Both the position numbers and the translations under genes were made by a program. The notes under the pieces were generated by a model. It did not search any database, had not been told where the DNA came from, and was given only the letters and a program-made list of their open reading frames with translations. Shown in pieces: positions 16,751-25,872 of a stretch of 64,000 bases of DNA. Location of the stretch: NCBI GenBank assembly GCA_963726315.1, contig CAVSBZ010000001.1:496001-560000 (forward strand), written 5' to 3'. Each line of letters starts with the position of its first letter. Position 1 is the first letter of the stretch. Source of the stretch: FEB-25 sp963726315 (GTDB lineage Bacteria > Chloroflexota > Anaerolineae > Anaerolineales > UBA4823).

Positions 16751-18076
16751 TTACGGCATCACGTCCACGTACTTGTTGATGTCAGGAGTCTGCCATGAAG
16801 CTGGATAATTGGTCATGTCCTCACAACCGCACATTGCGTAGTGCAGTGGGGGCATGGTTGGGTCGATGTATTGATCAAGATTTGCTGTTGTGACTTCCGG
16901 CTGGGGCAGATACCAGTTATGCTGGACGGTCTTACCCTGCAGGAACATGACAGCAGATAGTACGGCTGTACGCCACTGGTATGTTGCGAAAGTGGGGGCG
17001 ATAGCCTTCTCAAGGTTGGCTTTCCAGTACTGCAGGTAGTCTTCCTGGTCTTCACCTACCATAACTTGCGGATAGGGAGCTCCGGCATCCTTGAAGGCTT
17101 CCAGGATGGTTACTGCTGTACCACCGGCATCCATCCATACTGCGTCGATGGTGCCGTACTTGGCCAGGTAGTCACTCACCACGGTGTTGGCTTTGAAGGA
17201 GTCATAGCCGACAAATTCCACACCGATGATGTTGAGCTGTGGGTTTTCTTCGAAGATCTTTCGAGCTGCACCCCAACGCTGCTCCAGCACGTCCACACCC
17301 GGGAGGATGCGGAAGGCAAGCACGTTACCGCCCTGGGGTAGGTTGTCAACGATATATTGTGCGCCAGAAATGCCGAAGGCATAACCACCGATGGACCGCT
17401 CGGAAACAACCGGGCAGTCAGTCTGAGCATAGCGGTCAAACTGGACCACCGGCATGACCTCGCAGGCTTTTTCAACAATGGGGGTCAGGGCTTCACTGGT
17501 GTTTGAGGCGACGATCAGAATGTCGCATTTCCCGGGGGTGTTGATGATGTCTTGGATGTCAGCAATCTGCTTGGCATCGTCACCCTGGGCATCCAGGTGA
17601 TAGAAATTCTTGACCAGACCCTCAGTGCGAAGCTGCTCAACCTGCTCGCGGATATCGATATAGCCTACCACACGCCATGGGTTATTGACACCGGCGTTCG
17701 AGAAGCAGACATTGTAGGGGGGAGCCTTTGAAGCGAAATCGGCATATTGCGGATAGTCTGCAATTGTGGTCGGGCTTTCCTCAAGGTACTGCAGGTAGAT
17801 GGGGTCATTCGGATTCAATGCTGTTTTTGTCATCAAATCTTTCTGCTTATTGTATTCGTCTTCACTCCAGAATTGAGGTGCAACAGTGGCTGAATCCATT
17901 TGAAGACCGGGGTTCGTTGCTGCAGCGGGAGCTTCGGTAGCTGCGGCAGGGGCTTCGGTAGCTGCTGCAGGGGCCTCAGTGACAACTGGCGCTTCTGTGG
18001 TTGCTTTCTGGCAGGCAGCCAGCAGCATGCTGAAGGCTACCAGCAAAGACACAACTAGGTACATACTCTTTTTCAT
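16751..18076 (-). CDS. Sugar ABC transporter substrate-binding lipoprotein (ribose-type, CUT2)
   Basis: A 441-residue lipoprotein with signal peptide and lipobox (MLLAAC, Cys22). A low-complexity linker of repeated TEAPAAA units follows (residues about 28-55). The rest is a periplasmic-binding-protein type 1 fold (Peripla_BP_4), longer than usual RbsB. Segments such as DIQDIINTPGKCDILIVASNTSEAL and VWMDAGGTAVTILEAF are typical. It has a 157-bp gap upstream from the permease gene and possibly extra transcription. It captures the sugar outside the membrane for the two permeases and the ATPase upstream. Confidence 0.93.
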   Translation of the reverse strand: MKKSMYLVVSLLVAFSMLLAACQKATTEAPVVTEAPAAATEAPAAATEAPAAATNPGLQMDSATVAPQFWSEDEYNKQKDLMTKTALNPNDPIYLQYLEESPTTIADYPQYADFASKAPPYNVCFSNAGVNNPWRVVGYIDIREQVEQLRTEGLVKNFYHLDAQGDDAKQIADIQDIINTPGKCDILIVASNTSEALTPIVEKACEVMPVVQFDRYAQTDCPVVSERSIGGYAFGISGAQYIVDNLPQGGNVLAFRILPGVDVLEQRWGAARKIFEENPQLNIIGVEFVGYDSFKANTVVSDYLAKYGTIDAVWMDAGGTAVTILEAFKDAGAPYPQVMVGEDQEDYLQYWKANLEKAIAPTFATYQWRTAVLSAVMFLQGKTVQHNWYLPQPEVTTANLDQYIDPTMPPLHYAMCGCEDMTNYPASWQTPDINKYVDVMP

Positions 18077-18233
18077 TAGGAAATCTCCTCCAAAATTTTT
18101 ATTTATATTTTTTATGGTACCAAAATTCTCCTGCTTATTTAGTTATATTTTTTTTATGTGCACCTCCTGTATCCCTGCTGTTCTCGCTTATGATTCAGTC
18201 GAACAAGCGCGTATAGCGAGCTTTTTTTAGGAT

Positions 18234-19250
18234 TTACTTTTTCTTCTGAGAAGAAAGACCAACATATGCAACTGCGCCGATGATGATCAAACCTTGCACC
18301 ACATCTGTATAAGGTTTGGGCAACCCCAGCAGGTTCAACAAGTTAACGATCGCTTGCAAGGTGAACGCTCCAAAAATCACATTGAGCACTGAGCCCTTTC
18401 CTCCGCCCAGCAGTACTCCACCTACCACGCATGCAGCGATGGCATTCATTTCATATCCCTCACCTATGGTCACATTTACTCCACCGTATCCACCGGTCAT
18501 GATGCCACCGATGATAGCAAAGACTGCGCATAGGATGAAAGTGAGCGTGCGCACTAATCTCACCTTTACACCCGACAATTGGCTTGCCCGCACGTTATCA
18601 CCGACCGCCAGGATCTGCTTGCCAAAATTCATTCGGTTGAACATTATATAGGAAATGATCGCCATCACGATCAGAATGATCAAGGCAATGGGGACGCGAC
18701 CGAATAGTGGGACGTTTTGAATGTAATTTCGGCCAAAAGCACGCCAGTTATCGGTCAGGTATCCCTGGGGGGCTCCGCCTACATAATACAAAGCTGCACC
18801 GCGCACAAGCAGCATCATCCCAAGCGTGGTGATAAATGATGGGACCTTTAAATAGCTGACTATCAGGCCGTTCGTCAGACCGATTAGAACACCAAGCCCT
18901 AACATGATCATGATGGCAGGATAGGCATTGGCAGGGTCATTTGCCAATAGTTTCGAGCTAACCAGTACGACAAAAGTGACGATCGCACCAACCGTAAGGT
19001 CAAAACCTCCGATTGCCAAAACAAACATCTCACCAACCGCCAGCACTGCCAAAGGTGAAGCCGTGCGGAGAAAAGTCATGATCCCGTTCATGGATTGATA
19101 TTTAACTGGATTGAGAAATCCTAAGGTGAGAAAGATAATTATGAAAATGGGATAGACCGGCGGAATTTTCTTGACCCAACCCCACGCATTGCGCATGGTG
19201 TTCGAGAACCCGCCTGGAGAAGTAACGGTTGTTGTCGTCATTCGATCCAC
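18234..19250 (-). CDS. Ribose-type ABC transporter permease
   Basis: A 338-residue inner-membrane protein of the BPD_transp_2 (RbsC/XylH) family with about ten hydrophobic segments. The family signatures GEMFVLAIGGFDLTVGAI and GVLLGGGKGSVLNV are clear. It starts three bases after the stop of the other permease gene, so translation is probably coupled. Confidence 0.92.
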   Translation of the reverse strand: MDRMTTTTVTSPGGFSNTMRNAWGWVKKIPPVYPIFIIIFLTLGFLNPVKYQSMNGIMTFLRTASPLAVLAVGEMFVLAIGGFDLTVGAIVTFVVLVSSKLLANDPANAYPAIMIMLGLGVLIGLTNGLIVSYLKVPSFITTLGMMLLVRGAALYYVGGAPQGYLTDNWRAFGRNYIQNVPLFGRVPIALIILIVMAIISYIMFNRMNFGKQILAVGDNVRASQLSGVKVRLVRTLTFILCAVFAIIGGIMTGGYGGVNVTIGEGYEMNAIAACVVGGVLLGGGKGSVLNVIFGAFTLQAIVNLLNLLGLPKPYTDVVQGLIIIGAVAYVGLSSQKKK

Positions 19251-19253
19251 TCC

Positions 19254-20249
19254 TTAAGCAGCTTCTTTCTTCGAGCGTATCGTGTAGGAGGCTACGGCCA
19301 AAATAATGATCGCACCACGCAGGACCATCTTAAGGTAAGGGTTCACACCCAGCTGGTTGAACGTGGTATCGAGGATGCCGAAAATCAATACCCCAGCCAG
19401 CGTGCCCCACACCCCACCTTTCCCACCCGAGAGGGCAGTCCCACCAATCACTGCTGTGGCAATTGAGTTTAGATCATATAACCCATTCGGCCCAACCCAC
19501 GGAGCTCCAGACCGCATCTGGCTGACCAGGAAAAAACCCGCGAGTACCGCAGTCATACTGCAAATGATGTGTGCACCGATCAAGACCCGATCTGTTCGAA
19601 CACCGGAAAGGCGGGCAACTTCAGCATTCCCTCCCACACCATATAGGTGCGCACCAAACTTCGTCCGGGCAAGCAGGAACCAGCCTGCCAGGTAAATAAT
19701 TAACATAATGATAATGGATACAGGGATTGGTCCTATCGTACCGTAACCAAAGAATTCAAAGCTTTTCGGCACACTGCCGGTATAGTTGGAAAATGTAGCA
19801 TTGATGATGCCTTTAATGATCAGGCTCATACCAAGAGTGGCAATAAAGGGGTTGACTTTTAGCTTGGTGATGGTCAGCCCGTTTGCCAGTCCAATGATCA
19901 GTCCAATTCCTAAAACAGCTGGGATTGCGATGGGAACATTGGCTGTTTGGCCCTGCATAATGTAGGATGACATGACTGCGGTGATGCTGATGGTATATGC
20001 CACGGAAAGGTCAATCGATGACCCCAGGATCACCAGGGTTTGCCCTACTGCCACAATTCCCAAAGCCACTGACCGGACGACAATATTCAGCATTATCGCT
20101 GGGTTGGTGAAAATTTGGCCATCTGAATAAATCTGATCCAGAATTCCACTCACCAGGAAAATGACGATCAGGAACAAATAAACGGGAGGGATGTGGATCG
20201 AACGGGTGGTTCGTCTGAACCAGCTATCGGTTGCAGGTATGGTCGTCAT
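19254..20249 (-). CDS. Ribose-type ABC transporter permease
   Basis: A 331-residue paralogue of the neighbouring permease (RbsC family) with GQTLVILGSSIDLSVAYT and GGTALSGGKGGVWGTL signatures and about nine to ten membrane segments. The two permeases probably form a heterodimeric channel. The start lies one base from the ATPase stop codon. Confidence 0.92.
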   Translation of the reverse strand: MTTIPATDSWFRRTTRSIHIPPVYLFLIVIFLVSGILDQIYSDGQIFTNPAIMLNIVVRSVALGIVAVGQTLVILGSSIDLSVAYTISITAVMSSYIMQGQTANVPIAIPAVLGIGLIIGLANGLTITKLKVNPFIATLGMSLIIKGIINATFSNYTGSVPKSFEFFGYGTIGPIPVSIIIMLIIYLAGWFLLARTKFGAHLYGVGGNAEVARLSGVRTDRVLIGAHIICSMTAVLAGFFLVSQMRSGAPWVGPNGLYDLNSIATAVIGGTALSGGKGGVWGTLAGVLIFGILDTTFNQLGVNPYLKMVLRGAIIILAVASYTIRSKKEAA

Positions 20250-20250
20250 T

Positions 20251-21837
20251 TCATTCCACTCCTACGGTAGCAGGCATCTCTGCCTTGGTTTCGTTTGCAT
20301 GACCGATGGCCATCAGCATGATCTCTTGCTCGGTTGACTTGGCGGGAAGCTCTCCAGCAATCCGGTGATCTGCCATCACCAGTATCCGGTCGCTCATTCC
20401 AATGATCTCTGGTAGTTCTGATGAAATCATCAAGACTGCAATTCCCTTCTTAGTCAACGCCCTGATCATATCGTGGATGCTTGCCTTTGATTCCACGTCG
20501 ATACCGCGCGTCGGCTCATCAAAAATGAACACATCTGCATCCGAAGCCAACCACTTGGCAAGCACCACTTTCTGTTGATTTCCACCACTTAGAAATTGCG
20601 TCTCACGGTCAAATGAGTCGGTCCGGATATCCACCTGTTCACCTAACATGGGTACCAGTTTGCGTGATTTTCTGATCCCATTCTTAAAGATGAATCCGAA
20701 TAAAAATTGGACCGATCGTACGGTTAATAACATATTGTCTCGAATGGGTTGTCTTGCCGCGATCCCTTCCGATTTCCGGTCTTCGGTGACAAACCCCATC
20801 CTGTTCTTGATCGCCTTGGCCGGGCTTCGTACCGCGATCGCCTTACCGTGCAGCTCCATGACCCCAGATCTAAAAGGCATCACCCCAAATATCGATTGTG
20901 CCAGCTCTGTTCGCCCTGATCCTTGCAACCCTGCGATGCCCAGCACCTCTCCCTTGCGAAGCTCGAAGCTGATGTCATTGAGCAACTGGTTGGAAGCATT
21001 TTTTACTTTTAATACCACCTCGCCGAAGTCGTCTGGTTCACCCAATGGTGGGAAATAATGGTCGAGAGTGCGTCCGACCATCAAAAACACAACCTCCGAA
21101 GGCGATACATCCTTTTTGTTGACTGTCTTGATTAGCTTTCCATCTTTCATTATCGAGATCTTTTCAGCCAGGTCGAATACCTCTCTCAGGCGGTGGGAGA
21201 TGAAAATGATGGACATCCCCTTCTGTTTTAACCTTCCGACCAGGTCATTAAGCAATCCCACTTCCGTATAGGTGAGCGCAGCCGTGGGCTCATCCATGAT
21301 CAGCACTTTGGCTTTGAAGGAAATGGCTTTGGCAATCTCAACCAGTTGCTGTTCGGCTACAGAAAGGCTGCTTACCAGCGCAGTTGGCGAGATCATTTTT
21401 TCCACGCCAAGATCCTTTAAAACTTCAACCGCTTCCTTGTTCATCTTCCGGATATCAAGCATCCCCATTCTCGATGTTTCGCGGGCGAGAAATATATTGT
21501 GGGCTACCGTTCTTTCCGGCAGTAGGTTGAACTCCTGGTATATGATGCTGATGCCTTTTTCCTGGGCTTCTCGCGGGTGGGAGAACGACACTTTCTCCCC
21601 GTTCAAATAGATCGTCCCTGAATCGGGAGTGTATGCCCCTGACAGGATTTTCATCAGCGTCGATTTACCGGCGCCATTCTCTCCAACGACGGCATGCGTC
21701 TCACCGGGGAAGAATTGAAGGGAAACATCATCCAGCGCAACCACGCCTGGGAAACGCTTGGAAATATTCTGTACTTCCACCATGGGCTGTACAGTCACTT
21801 CCGGCGATTGTTGAGTTGTTGCTGTCTCATTTTCCAT
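20251..21837 (-). CDS. Ribose-type ABC transporter ATP-binding protein with two nucleotide-binding domains
   Basis: A 528-residue RbsA/MglA/XylG-type ATPase. The first domain has Walker A GENGAGKST, signature SLSVAEQQ and Walker B VLIMDEP. The second has a degenerate P-loop (GLQGSGRTEL) but an intact signature (FLSGGNQQK) and Walker B VFIFDEP. This asymmetry is normal for the family. It energises the two downstream-encoded permeases. Confidence 0.95.
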   Translation of the reverse strand: MENETATTQQSPEVTVQPMVEVQNISKRFPGVVALDDVSLQFFPGETHAVVGENGAGKSTLMKILSGAYTPDSGTIYLNGEKVSFSHPREAQEKGISIIYQEFNLLPERTVAHNIFLARETSRMGMLDIRKMNKEAVEVLKDLGVEKMISPTALVSSLSVAEQQLVEIAKAISFKAKVLIMDEPTAALTYTEVGLLNDLVGRLKQKGMSIIFISHRLREVFDLAEKISIMKDGKLIKTVNKKDVSPSEVVFLMVGRTLDHYFPPLGEPDDFGEVVLKVKNASNQLLNDISFELRKGEVLGIAGLQGSGRTELAQSIFGVMPFRSGVMELHGKAIAVRSPAKAIKNRMGFVTEDRKSEGIAARQPIRDNMLLTVRSVQFLFGFIFKNGIRKSRKLVPMLGEQVDIRTDSFDRETQFLSGGNQQKVVLAKWLASDADVFIFDEPTRGIDVESKASIHDMIRALTKKGIAVLMISSELPEIIGMSDRILVMADHRIAGELPAKSTEQEIMLMAIGHANETKAEMPATVGVE

Positions 21838-21867
21838 ATCGATAACCTCGTCGATGATGACCGATGG

Positions 21868-22716
21868 TCATGCAAATAAACCGTGTAAAAATTGCAGACC
21901 CTGTTGAGCTATTGCATCCTGGCTGGGGGCAATCTCCCGCCAGATATTAACCGCGCGGGCAATCTCTTTTACCTGAGGAGTGAAGGATTCTATCACGACC
22001 GCTTCCTGATAATTAACACACTTTAATGCCTGGGCAATCTCCTGCCAGTATACTTGACCGGTGCCAGGTACGCCTCGATCATTTTCACAGGCATGGAAGT
22101 GGAATATTTTATTGCCTGCCAGGCGGATGGCCTCAGCGCTGTTTTTCTCCTCCAGGTGCATGTGGAACGTATCCAGGTGGAAGCCCACATTCTCCCGTCC
22201 CACTTCAGTAATAAACTTCAATCCTTGTGAAACGGTATTGATCATGTCGGTCTCAAAGCGGTTCAGTGGTTCGAACGCTAATCGGATGCCTTTATCAGCT
22301 GCAACATCAGCCATTTCCCCGATCTCTGATACCGCTAACGTCCATTCCTGCGCTCTCGCCGCGCTGTCCTCAAGGTGCGCTTTGCCTACCGCTGAATACA
22401 ACGGACCGCATACCACTGGCGAACCTAGTTGGGCGGCAGCCTCAATCAGCCAAAGCACATACTGGCGGGCATTATCGCGGATCGCCGGATCAGCGCTGCT
22501 GATATTACGCTCGGGACCCAGCACGCTGCAGATGATGGTAGAAAGCTGGTTGGCAGCCAACGCTTTTCTTATAGCAGTGATATCGAGCAAGGTCGGATTC
22601 TCACATGCTATCTCAAGAATGTCAAATCCCATCGCTTTCACCTTGGGAGCCAGCTCATTCACGGCTGCCGTCGTGCAAGGTGATACCCAAACGAACGAAT
22701 TGACACCGAATTTCAT
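21868..22716 (-). CDS. D-tagatose 3-epimerase-like ketose epimerase (TIM barrel)
   Basis: A 282-residue protein with the ketose 3-epimerase signature: EPLNRFETD with the metal Glu, HLDTFHMHLEE with the metal Asp, HFHACENDRGVPGTGQ with the His, and a final Glu in VIESFTP. These are shared with D-tagatose/D-psicose 3-epimerase and L-ribulose 3-epimerase. It would interconvert C3-epimeric free ketoses using Mn or Co. I chose the ATG at 22716 because GAGG lies eight bases upstream; a GTG at 22725 is the alternative. It is the second gene of the ROK operon, so an imported ketose is a sensible substrate. Confidence 0.85.
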   Translation of the reverse strand: MKFGVNSFVWVSPCTTAAVNELAPKVKAMGFDILEIACENPTLLDITAIRKALAANQLSTIICSVLGPERNISSADPAIRDNARQYVLWLIEAAAQLGSPVVCGPLYSAVGKAHLEDSAARAQEWTLAVSEIGEMADVAADKGIRLAFEPLNRFETDMINTVSQGLKFITEVGRENVGFHLDTFHMHLEEKNSAEAIRLAGNKIFHFHACENDRGVPGTGQVYWQEIAQALKCVNYQEAVVIESFTPQVKEIARAVNIWREIAPSQDAIAQQGLQFLHGLFA

Positions 22717-22726
22717 CGCATCCACC

Positions 22727-24040
22727 TCATTCCGCGTAAGCCTCTACCCGGTTGGTGGCGAGGGTGAAAATGTTGTCCATCGCTAGGTTGATCGCACCGA
22801 TCACTCCGGCATCGGAGCCGATTTCAGAAAATACAATCAGCAAGTCACGCGTGGCTAACGGCAGCGAACGGCGTAATACGGTTTGACGGACAGACGACAG
22901 TAACAGGTCACCCAGGTTGCTGACCCCTCCGCCGATCACTACCATTCCGGGGTTGTAAAAATTGACCAGTCCTGCCAGCACGTCGCCTACGAATTGTCCG
23001 CTCTCCCGGATGGCTTCAATTGCCACCGCATCACCTTCCCGCGATGCATTCCCCACGTCTTCGGCGCGCAAGACGTTTCCATTGTTTTCATAATATTGCA
23101 TCAGGATGGGGCTTTTCCCCTCCTGTGCGGCAGCTAATGAGCGTGCGGCAATCGCCGGACCCGCCGCCACCGCTTCCAGGCAGCCCTTATTGCCGCAGTG
23201 ACATAATGGGCCATTTTTATCGACCTCAATGTGACCAATATCCCCTGCGCACCCACTAGACCCACGGTAAATTTTGCCCTCACAGATTATTCCCGCTCCG
23301 ATACCGGTACCGATCTTGACAAAGATCAGGTTGTCAATGTCCTTGCCAGCACCCTGGTAAATTTCACCCAGCGCCATCACATTGACGTCATTATCTACCA
23401 CGACGTTCGAAGCTGGGAACCACTGTTGCACCGTCTGGATGATCGGATAGCGGTCCCAACCGGGCATGATCGGGGGAGATACCAGGTTGCCCACCGAAAA
23501 ATCCACCGGTCCGGGGACACCAATACCGATGCCATTAAGCCTTTTTGAGCTCAGGCCCCCTTCCAGGATCAGCTTTTCAAGCAGTGAGCACACTCGACCT
23601 AATATCCTTATCGGTCCATCTTTAACCGTCGCAGGTTCAGAGTAACGCACAAGCAGTTTGCCCGAAAAATCTGCGATTGCCAGGTCGATGCTGGTTGCAC
23701 CAATGTCAATGCCTGCTACCAGCCCAAAATTTCCGTTTAGATTGAATTTTTTGGATCGCCGACCGCCGGTATACCCGGTGATGTTATTGGCAACAATTAT
23801 TTTTTTGTCAAGCAGAGAGTCGATACAGCTGGTAATCTTGGTCCGGGAATACTCGGTGAAGGTGACCAGGTCTGATTTCGAAAAATCCCCATACTTTCGG
23901 ATCAGGTCAACCAGCACTTTTTCGGAAGTGGAAATGGAATATTGGTTGGGTAGGGTGTCTACCTGGAACTGCCTCACCGGTTTATCCAGTGAGGTAAACG
24001 TCCGATATTTCTTCTGCAGCACTTCGCGTGCTATTCCCAT
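22727..24040 (-). CDS. ROK-family transcriptional regulator
   Basis: A 437-residue protein with an N-terminal winged helix (about residues 35-90: KVLVDLIRKYGDFSKSDLVTFTEYSRTKITSCIDSLL) and a ROK sugar-kinase-like domain. The ROK part has an ATPase-type DIGATSIDLAIAD motif, the sugar-binding VDNDVNVMALGE region and the zinc motif GPLCHCGNKGCLEA. ROK repressors of the NagC/XylR type bind a sugar effector. It heads the minus-arm transport operon, whose promoter and operator lie at 24201-24251. Confidence 0.92.
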   Translation of the reverse strand: MGIAREVLQKKYRTFTSLDKPVRQFQVDTLPNQYSISTSEKVLVDLIRKYGDFSKSDLVTFTEYSRTKITSCIDSLLDKKIIVANNITGYTGGRRSKKFNLNGNFGLVAGIDIGATSIDLAIADFSGKLLVRYSEPATVKDGPIRILGRVCSLLEKLILEGGLSSKRLNGIGIGVPGPVDFSVGNLVSPPIMPGWDRYPIIQTVQQWFPASNVVVDNDVNVMALGEIYQGAGKDIDNLIFVKIGTGIGAGIICEGKIYRGSSGCAGDIGHIEVDKNGPLCHCGNKGCLEAVAAGPAIAARSLAAAQEGKSPILMQYYENNGNVLRAEDVGNASREGDAVAIEAIRESGQFVGDVLAGLVNFYNPGMVVIGGGVSNLGDLLLSSVRQTVLRRSLPLATRDLLIVFSEIGSDAGVIGAINLAMDNIFTLATNRVEAYAE

Positions 24041-24200
24041 TTACAGTTTGGCTCGCTTTTCATCAATCTAGATAGTTACAGTCGGTCAGGAGTTGCTAAA
24101 GAGCTCACAAGACGTAAAATTACCATCACTTGATCAAGCAACCGGTCATTATTGCGCTTCTAACGAATAAATTAGACCGATAAAATTTCGGAGAACGAAC

Positions 24201-24220
24201 TGTTAATTACAGGATTACAT
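24201..24220. promoter_or_regulatory. GntR-type operator, copy 1
   Basis: TGTTAATTACAGGATTACAT matches the operators at 28056-28074 and 28458-28479 (common core ACAGGAT with flanking TAAT/TTACA). It lies right after the -10 box of the minus-strand promoter, where binding would block transcription of the ROK/ABC operon. Confidence 0.7.
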
Positions 24221-24223
24221 ATC

Positions 24224-24251
24224 ATTATAGCTGTTTGGCGTAGCTTGTCAA
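24224..24251 (-). promoter_or_regulatory. Sigma-70 promoter of the ROK/ABC operon
   Basis: On the minus strand TTGACA (24246-24251) is followed by a 16-bp spacer and TATAAT (24224-24229). Both hexamers are consensus. The operator at 24201-24220 covers the predicted start site. Confidence 0.8.
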
Positions 24252-24314
24252 TATCTTTTGTTCAAATTAACGCTACTTATGACATATTCGGTTATTAGTT
24301 TGCCTTCCTGACGA

Positions 24315-24343
24315 CACACCACCGCTGGTCAGGCGGTGGTGTG
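24315..24343 (-). terminator. 11-bp hairpin after the fucose-isomerase-like gene
   Basis: CACACCACCGC pairs with GCGGTGGTGTG around a 7-nt loop, 20 bp beyond the stop of the minus-strand gene 24364-25695. There is no clear U-run, so termination may be partial or Rho-assisted. Confidence 0.5.
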
Positions 24344-24363
24344 GTTATTAATCCGGCGAATGG

Positions 24364-25695
24364 TTATAACGTGATGCATTCCATCGCGAATACTTTTGAG
24401 ACCATTTCCAGTTCGTTCAGGTTATGACCCGTGGTGATGATGTAATGGTGTGACACCAGGTCATCCACTAATTTTTTACCGTTAGGCACCCGGATGACTG
24501 CCCCGTTCAAGCAGTCCGAATTTTCGAACTGCGCGTATTTCGGCAGCTCACCCTCCACGATTGACCAGCGGTCAAACGGCGGCATCAGTTTCACCAGGGT
24601 GATGTCTCCTTCCGCAAAGCGTCCGTCAATTGCATTGGCGTTATCGTCTACAATTGCCAGCACTTTCTTCTTCAGCGTCCATTGCGTCGAAAAAGCCTGG
24701 GGCACCACCCCGAAATATCCACAATGCGCAGCCAGGATATAGTTTTCAGGTGCACCCTCAACTTCAGGGAAATAGGGGATATGTTCATGCTTTAGTGCCG
24801 CATACCCCATCTGGAATGGATACAGGTTGGTCATCATGAAAGGCACATCGATGGTTTTCCCAATCAAGATCTTGGTCAGCATCGAAACCAGGTCGGCTTC
24901 ACAACCCCATACCAGGCGTTGATCGTCATATAGGAAATTCCATGCCAGGCAGGGTGTGGTATCCGAGAACATCGACTCATTCAGGCAGTTGATCCCGGCT
25001 GCAATGATATTGGGGTCCTGGTCCAGGTCTTTTTTCACCGCCATATAAACCTTCACCGCGCTCAAGACCGCCCGGCTGGTCAGGTTCTCGATGGGGGTCC
25101 TGGCTTTGCGCTGCTCCCAAACCTTTAAAGCTGCATCGTCCGGAATGGCGCTGGCTTCCTGTCCTAGCTTCTTAAAACTTTTCTTTACCACCGTAACCCC
25201 ATATTTCTTCTCAATCGCCTCAATACATTCCGGTTCCCACCAGTAAAATCGTTTGAAGATTGCGTCCTGTTTTCCACTCCCACTGGCAGGGTTATCCTGG
25301 TATGCCAATAATTTTGAATGCTTGAGTTGTCGCCTTAGGGCGAACGCCCGGCATGCCTTTTTGGTCTTTTCGAGGTTGGTTGGACCAATCACCTTGACTC
25401 CATTGGAGCTCAGGTAGCTGTTGATCTCCCAATCCCACATCGAGACGGTCCCAAATTCCGACGTCACGATCAGCAGGGGCTGGGGCAGTCGCTTAAACTT
25501 TTCGAGCTCACGGAAGGCTGCCCCGAGCATTTCGGGAAAAATCACACCGTCGGTATCAGGAAGATCTGCCCCCAGTAGCACCGGCTCTAGTATTTCTGCG
25601 TCTTCAGCCAACAGCTCATGTAGTTTTTGTAGTTGGGTGGAGAAAGCTGGATCATCTGCTGATTTGAAGAAAATCGGAACAAGTTTCGCTTTCAT
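24364..25695 (-). CDS. L-fucose/L-arabinose isomerase-fold protein
   Basis: A 443-residue protein with the three-part layout of the L-fucose isomerase-like family. It has an N-terminal substrate domain with ADLPDTDGVIFPEML and LIVTSEFGTVSMWDWEI, and a central segment AAGINCLNESMFSDTTPCLAWN that carries the usual Glu and Asp metal ligands. A C-terminal beta domain ends with GHNLNELEMVSKVFAMEC. Such proteins interconvert aldoses and ketoses, but several divergent branches are uncharacterised, so the substrate is open. It has its own 177-bp upstream gap with a 24-bp tandem repeat. Confidence 0.8.
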   Translation of the reverse strand: MKAKLVPIFFKSADDPAFSTQLQKLHELLAEDAEILEPVLLGADLPDTDGVIFPEMLGAAFRELEKFKRLPQPLLIVTSEFGTVSMWDWEINSYLSSNGVKVIGPTNLEKTKKACRAFALRRQLKHSKLLAYQDNPASGSGKQDAIFKRFYWWEPECIEAIEKKYGVTVVKKSFKKLGQEASAIPDDAALKVWEQRKARTPIENLTSRAVLSAVKVYMAVKKDLDQDPNIIAAGINCLNESMFSDTTPCLAWNFLYDDQRLVWGCEADLVSMLTKILIGKTIDVPFMMTNLYPFQMGYAALKHEHIPYFPEVEGAPENYILAAHCGYFGVVPQAFSTQWTLKKKVLAIVDDNANAIDGRFAEGDITLVKLMPPFDRWSIVEGELPKYAQFENSDCLNGAVIRVPNGKKLVDDLVSHHYIITTGHNLNELEMVSKVFAMECITL

Positions 25696-25730
25696 TTTGC
25701 TCTCCTGGTCTCGCTAAATCTAATCATTAC

Positions 25731-25795
25731 CCTGCAACCGGTGCCTTCCCGGTGCCTGCAACCGGTGAATTCCCGGTGCCTGCATCTGGTGTTGC
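25731..25795. repeat. 24-bp tandem repeat, 2.7 copies
   Basis: Units start at 25731, 25755 and 25779 (the last incomplete). The first two differ only at CCTT versus AATT, and each contains ACCGGT and CCCGGTG. It lies between the Gfo/Idh gene and the fucose-isomerase-like gene, just upstream of the latter's start. A regulatory role is possible but not shown. Confidence 0.7.
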
Positions 25796-25872
25796 AAAGG
25801 AGGAACAGGATTTTGGTTCAGCCTGTCCCTCCACGAAAACGATCCACTATGAGTATGCTACCGAACCATCGT

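Larger units (their letters stand above)
24041..24363. other. Promoter region of the ROK/ABC operon
   Basis: A 323-bp AT-rich region without coding sequence. It holds a sigma-70 promoter (24224-24251), one operator of the GntR type (24201-24220) and a hairpin (24315-24343). The leader from the predicted start site to the ROK ATG is about 175 nt; I recognise no riboswitch in it. Confidence 0.6.
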
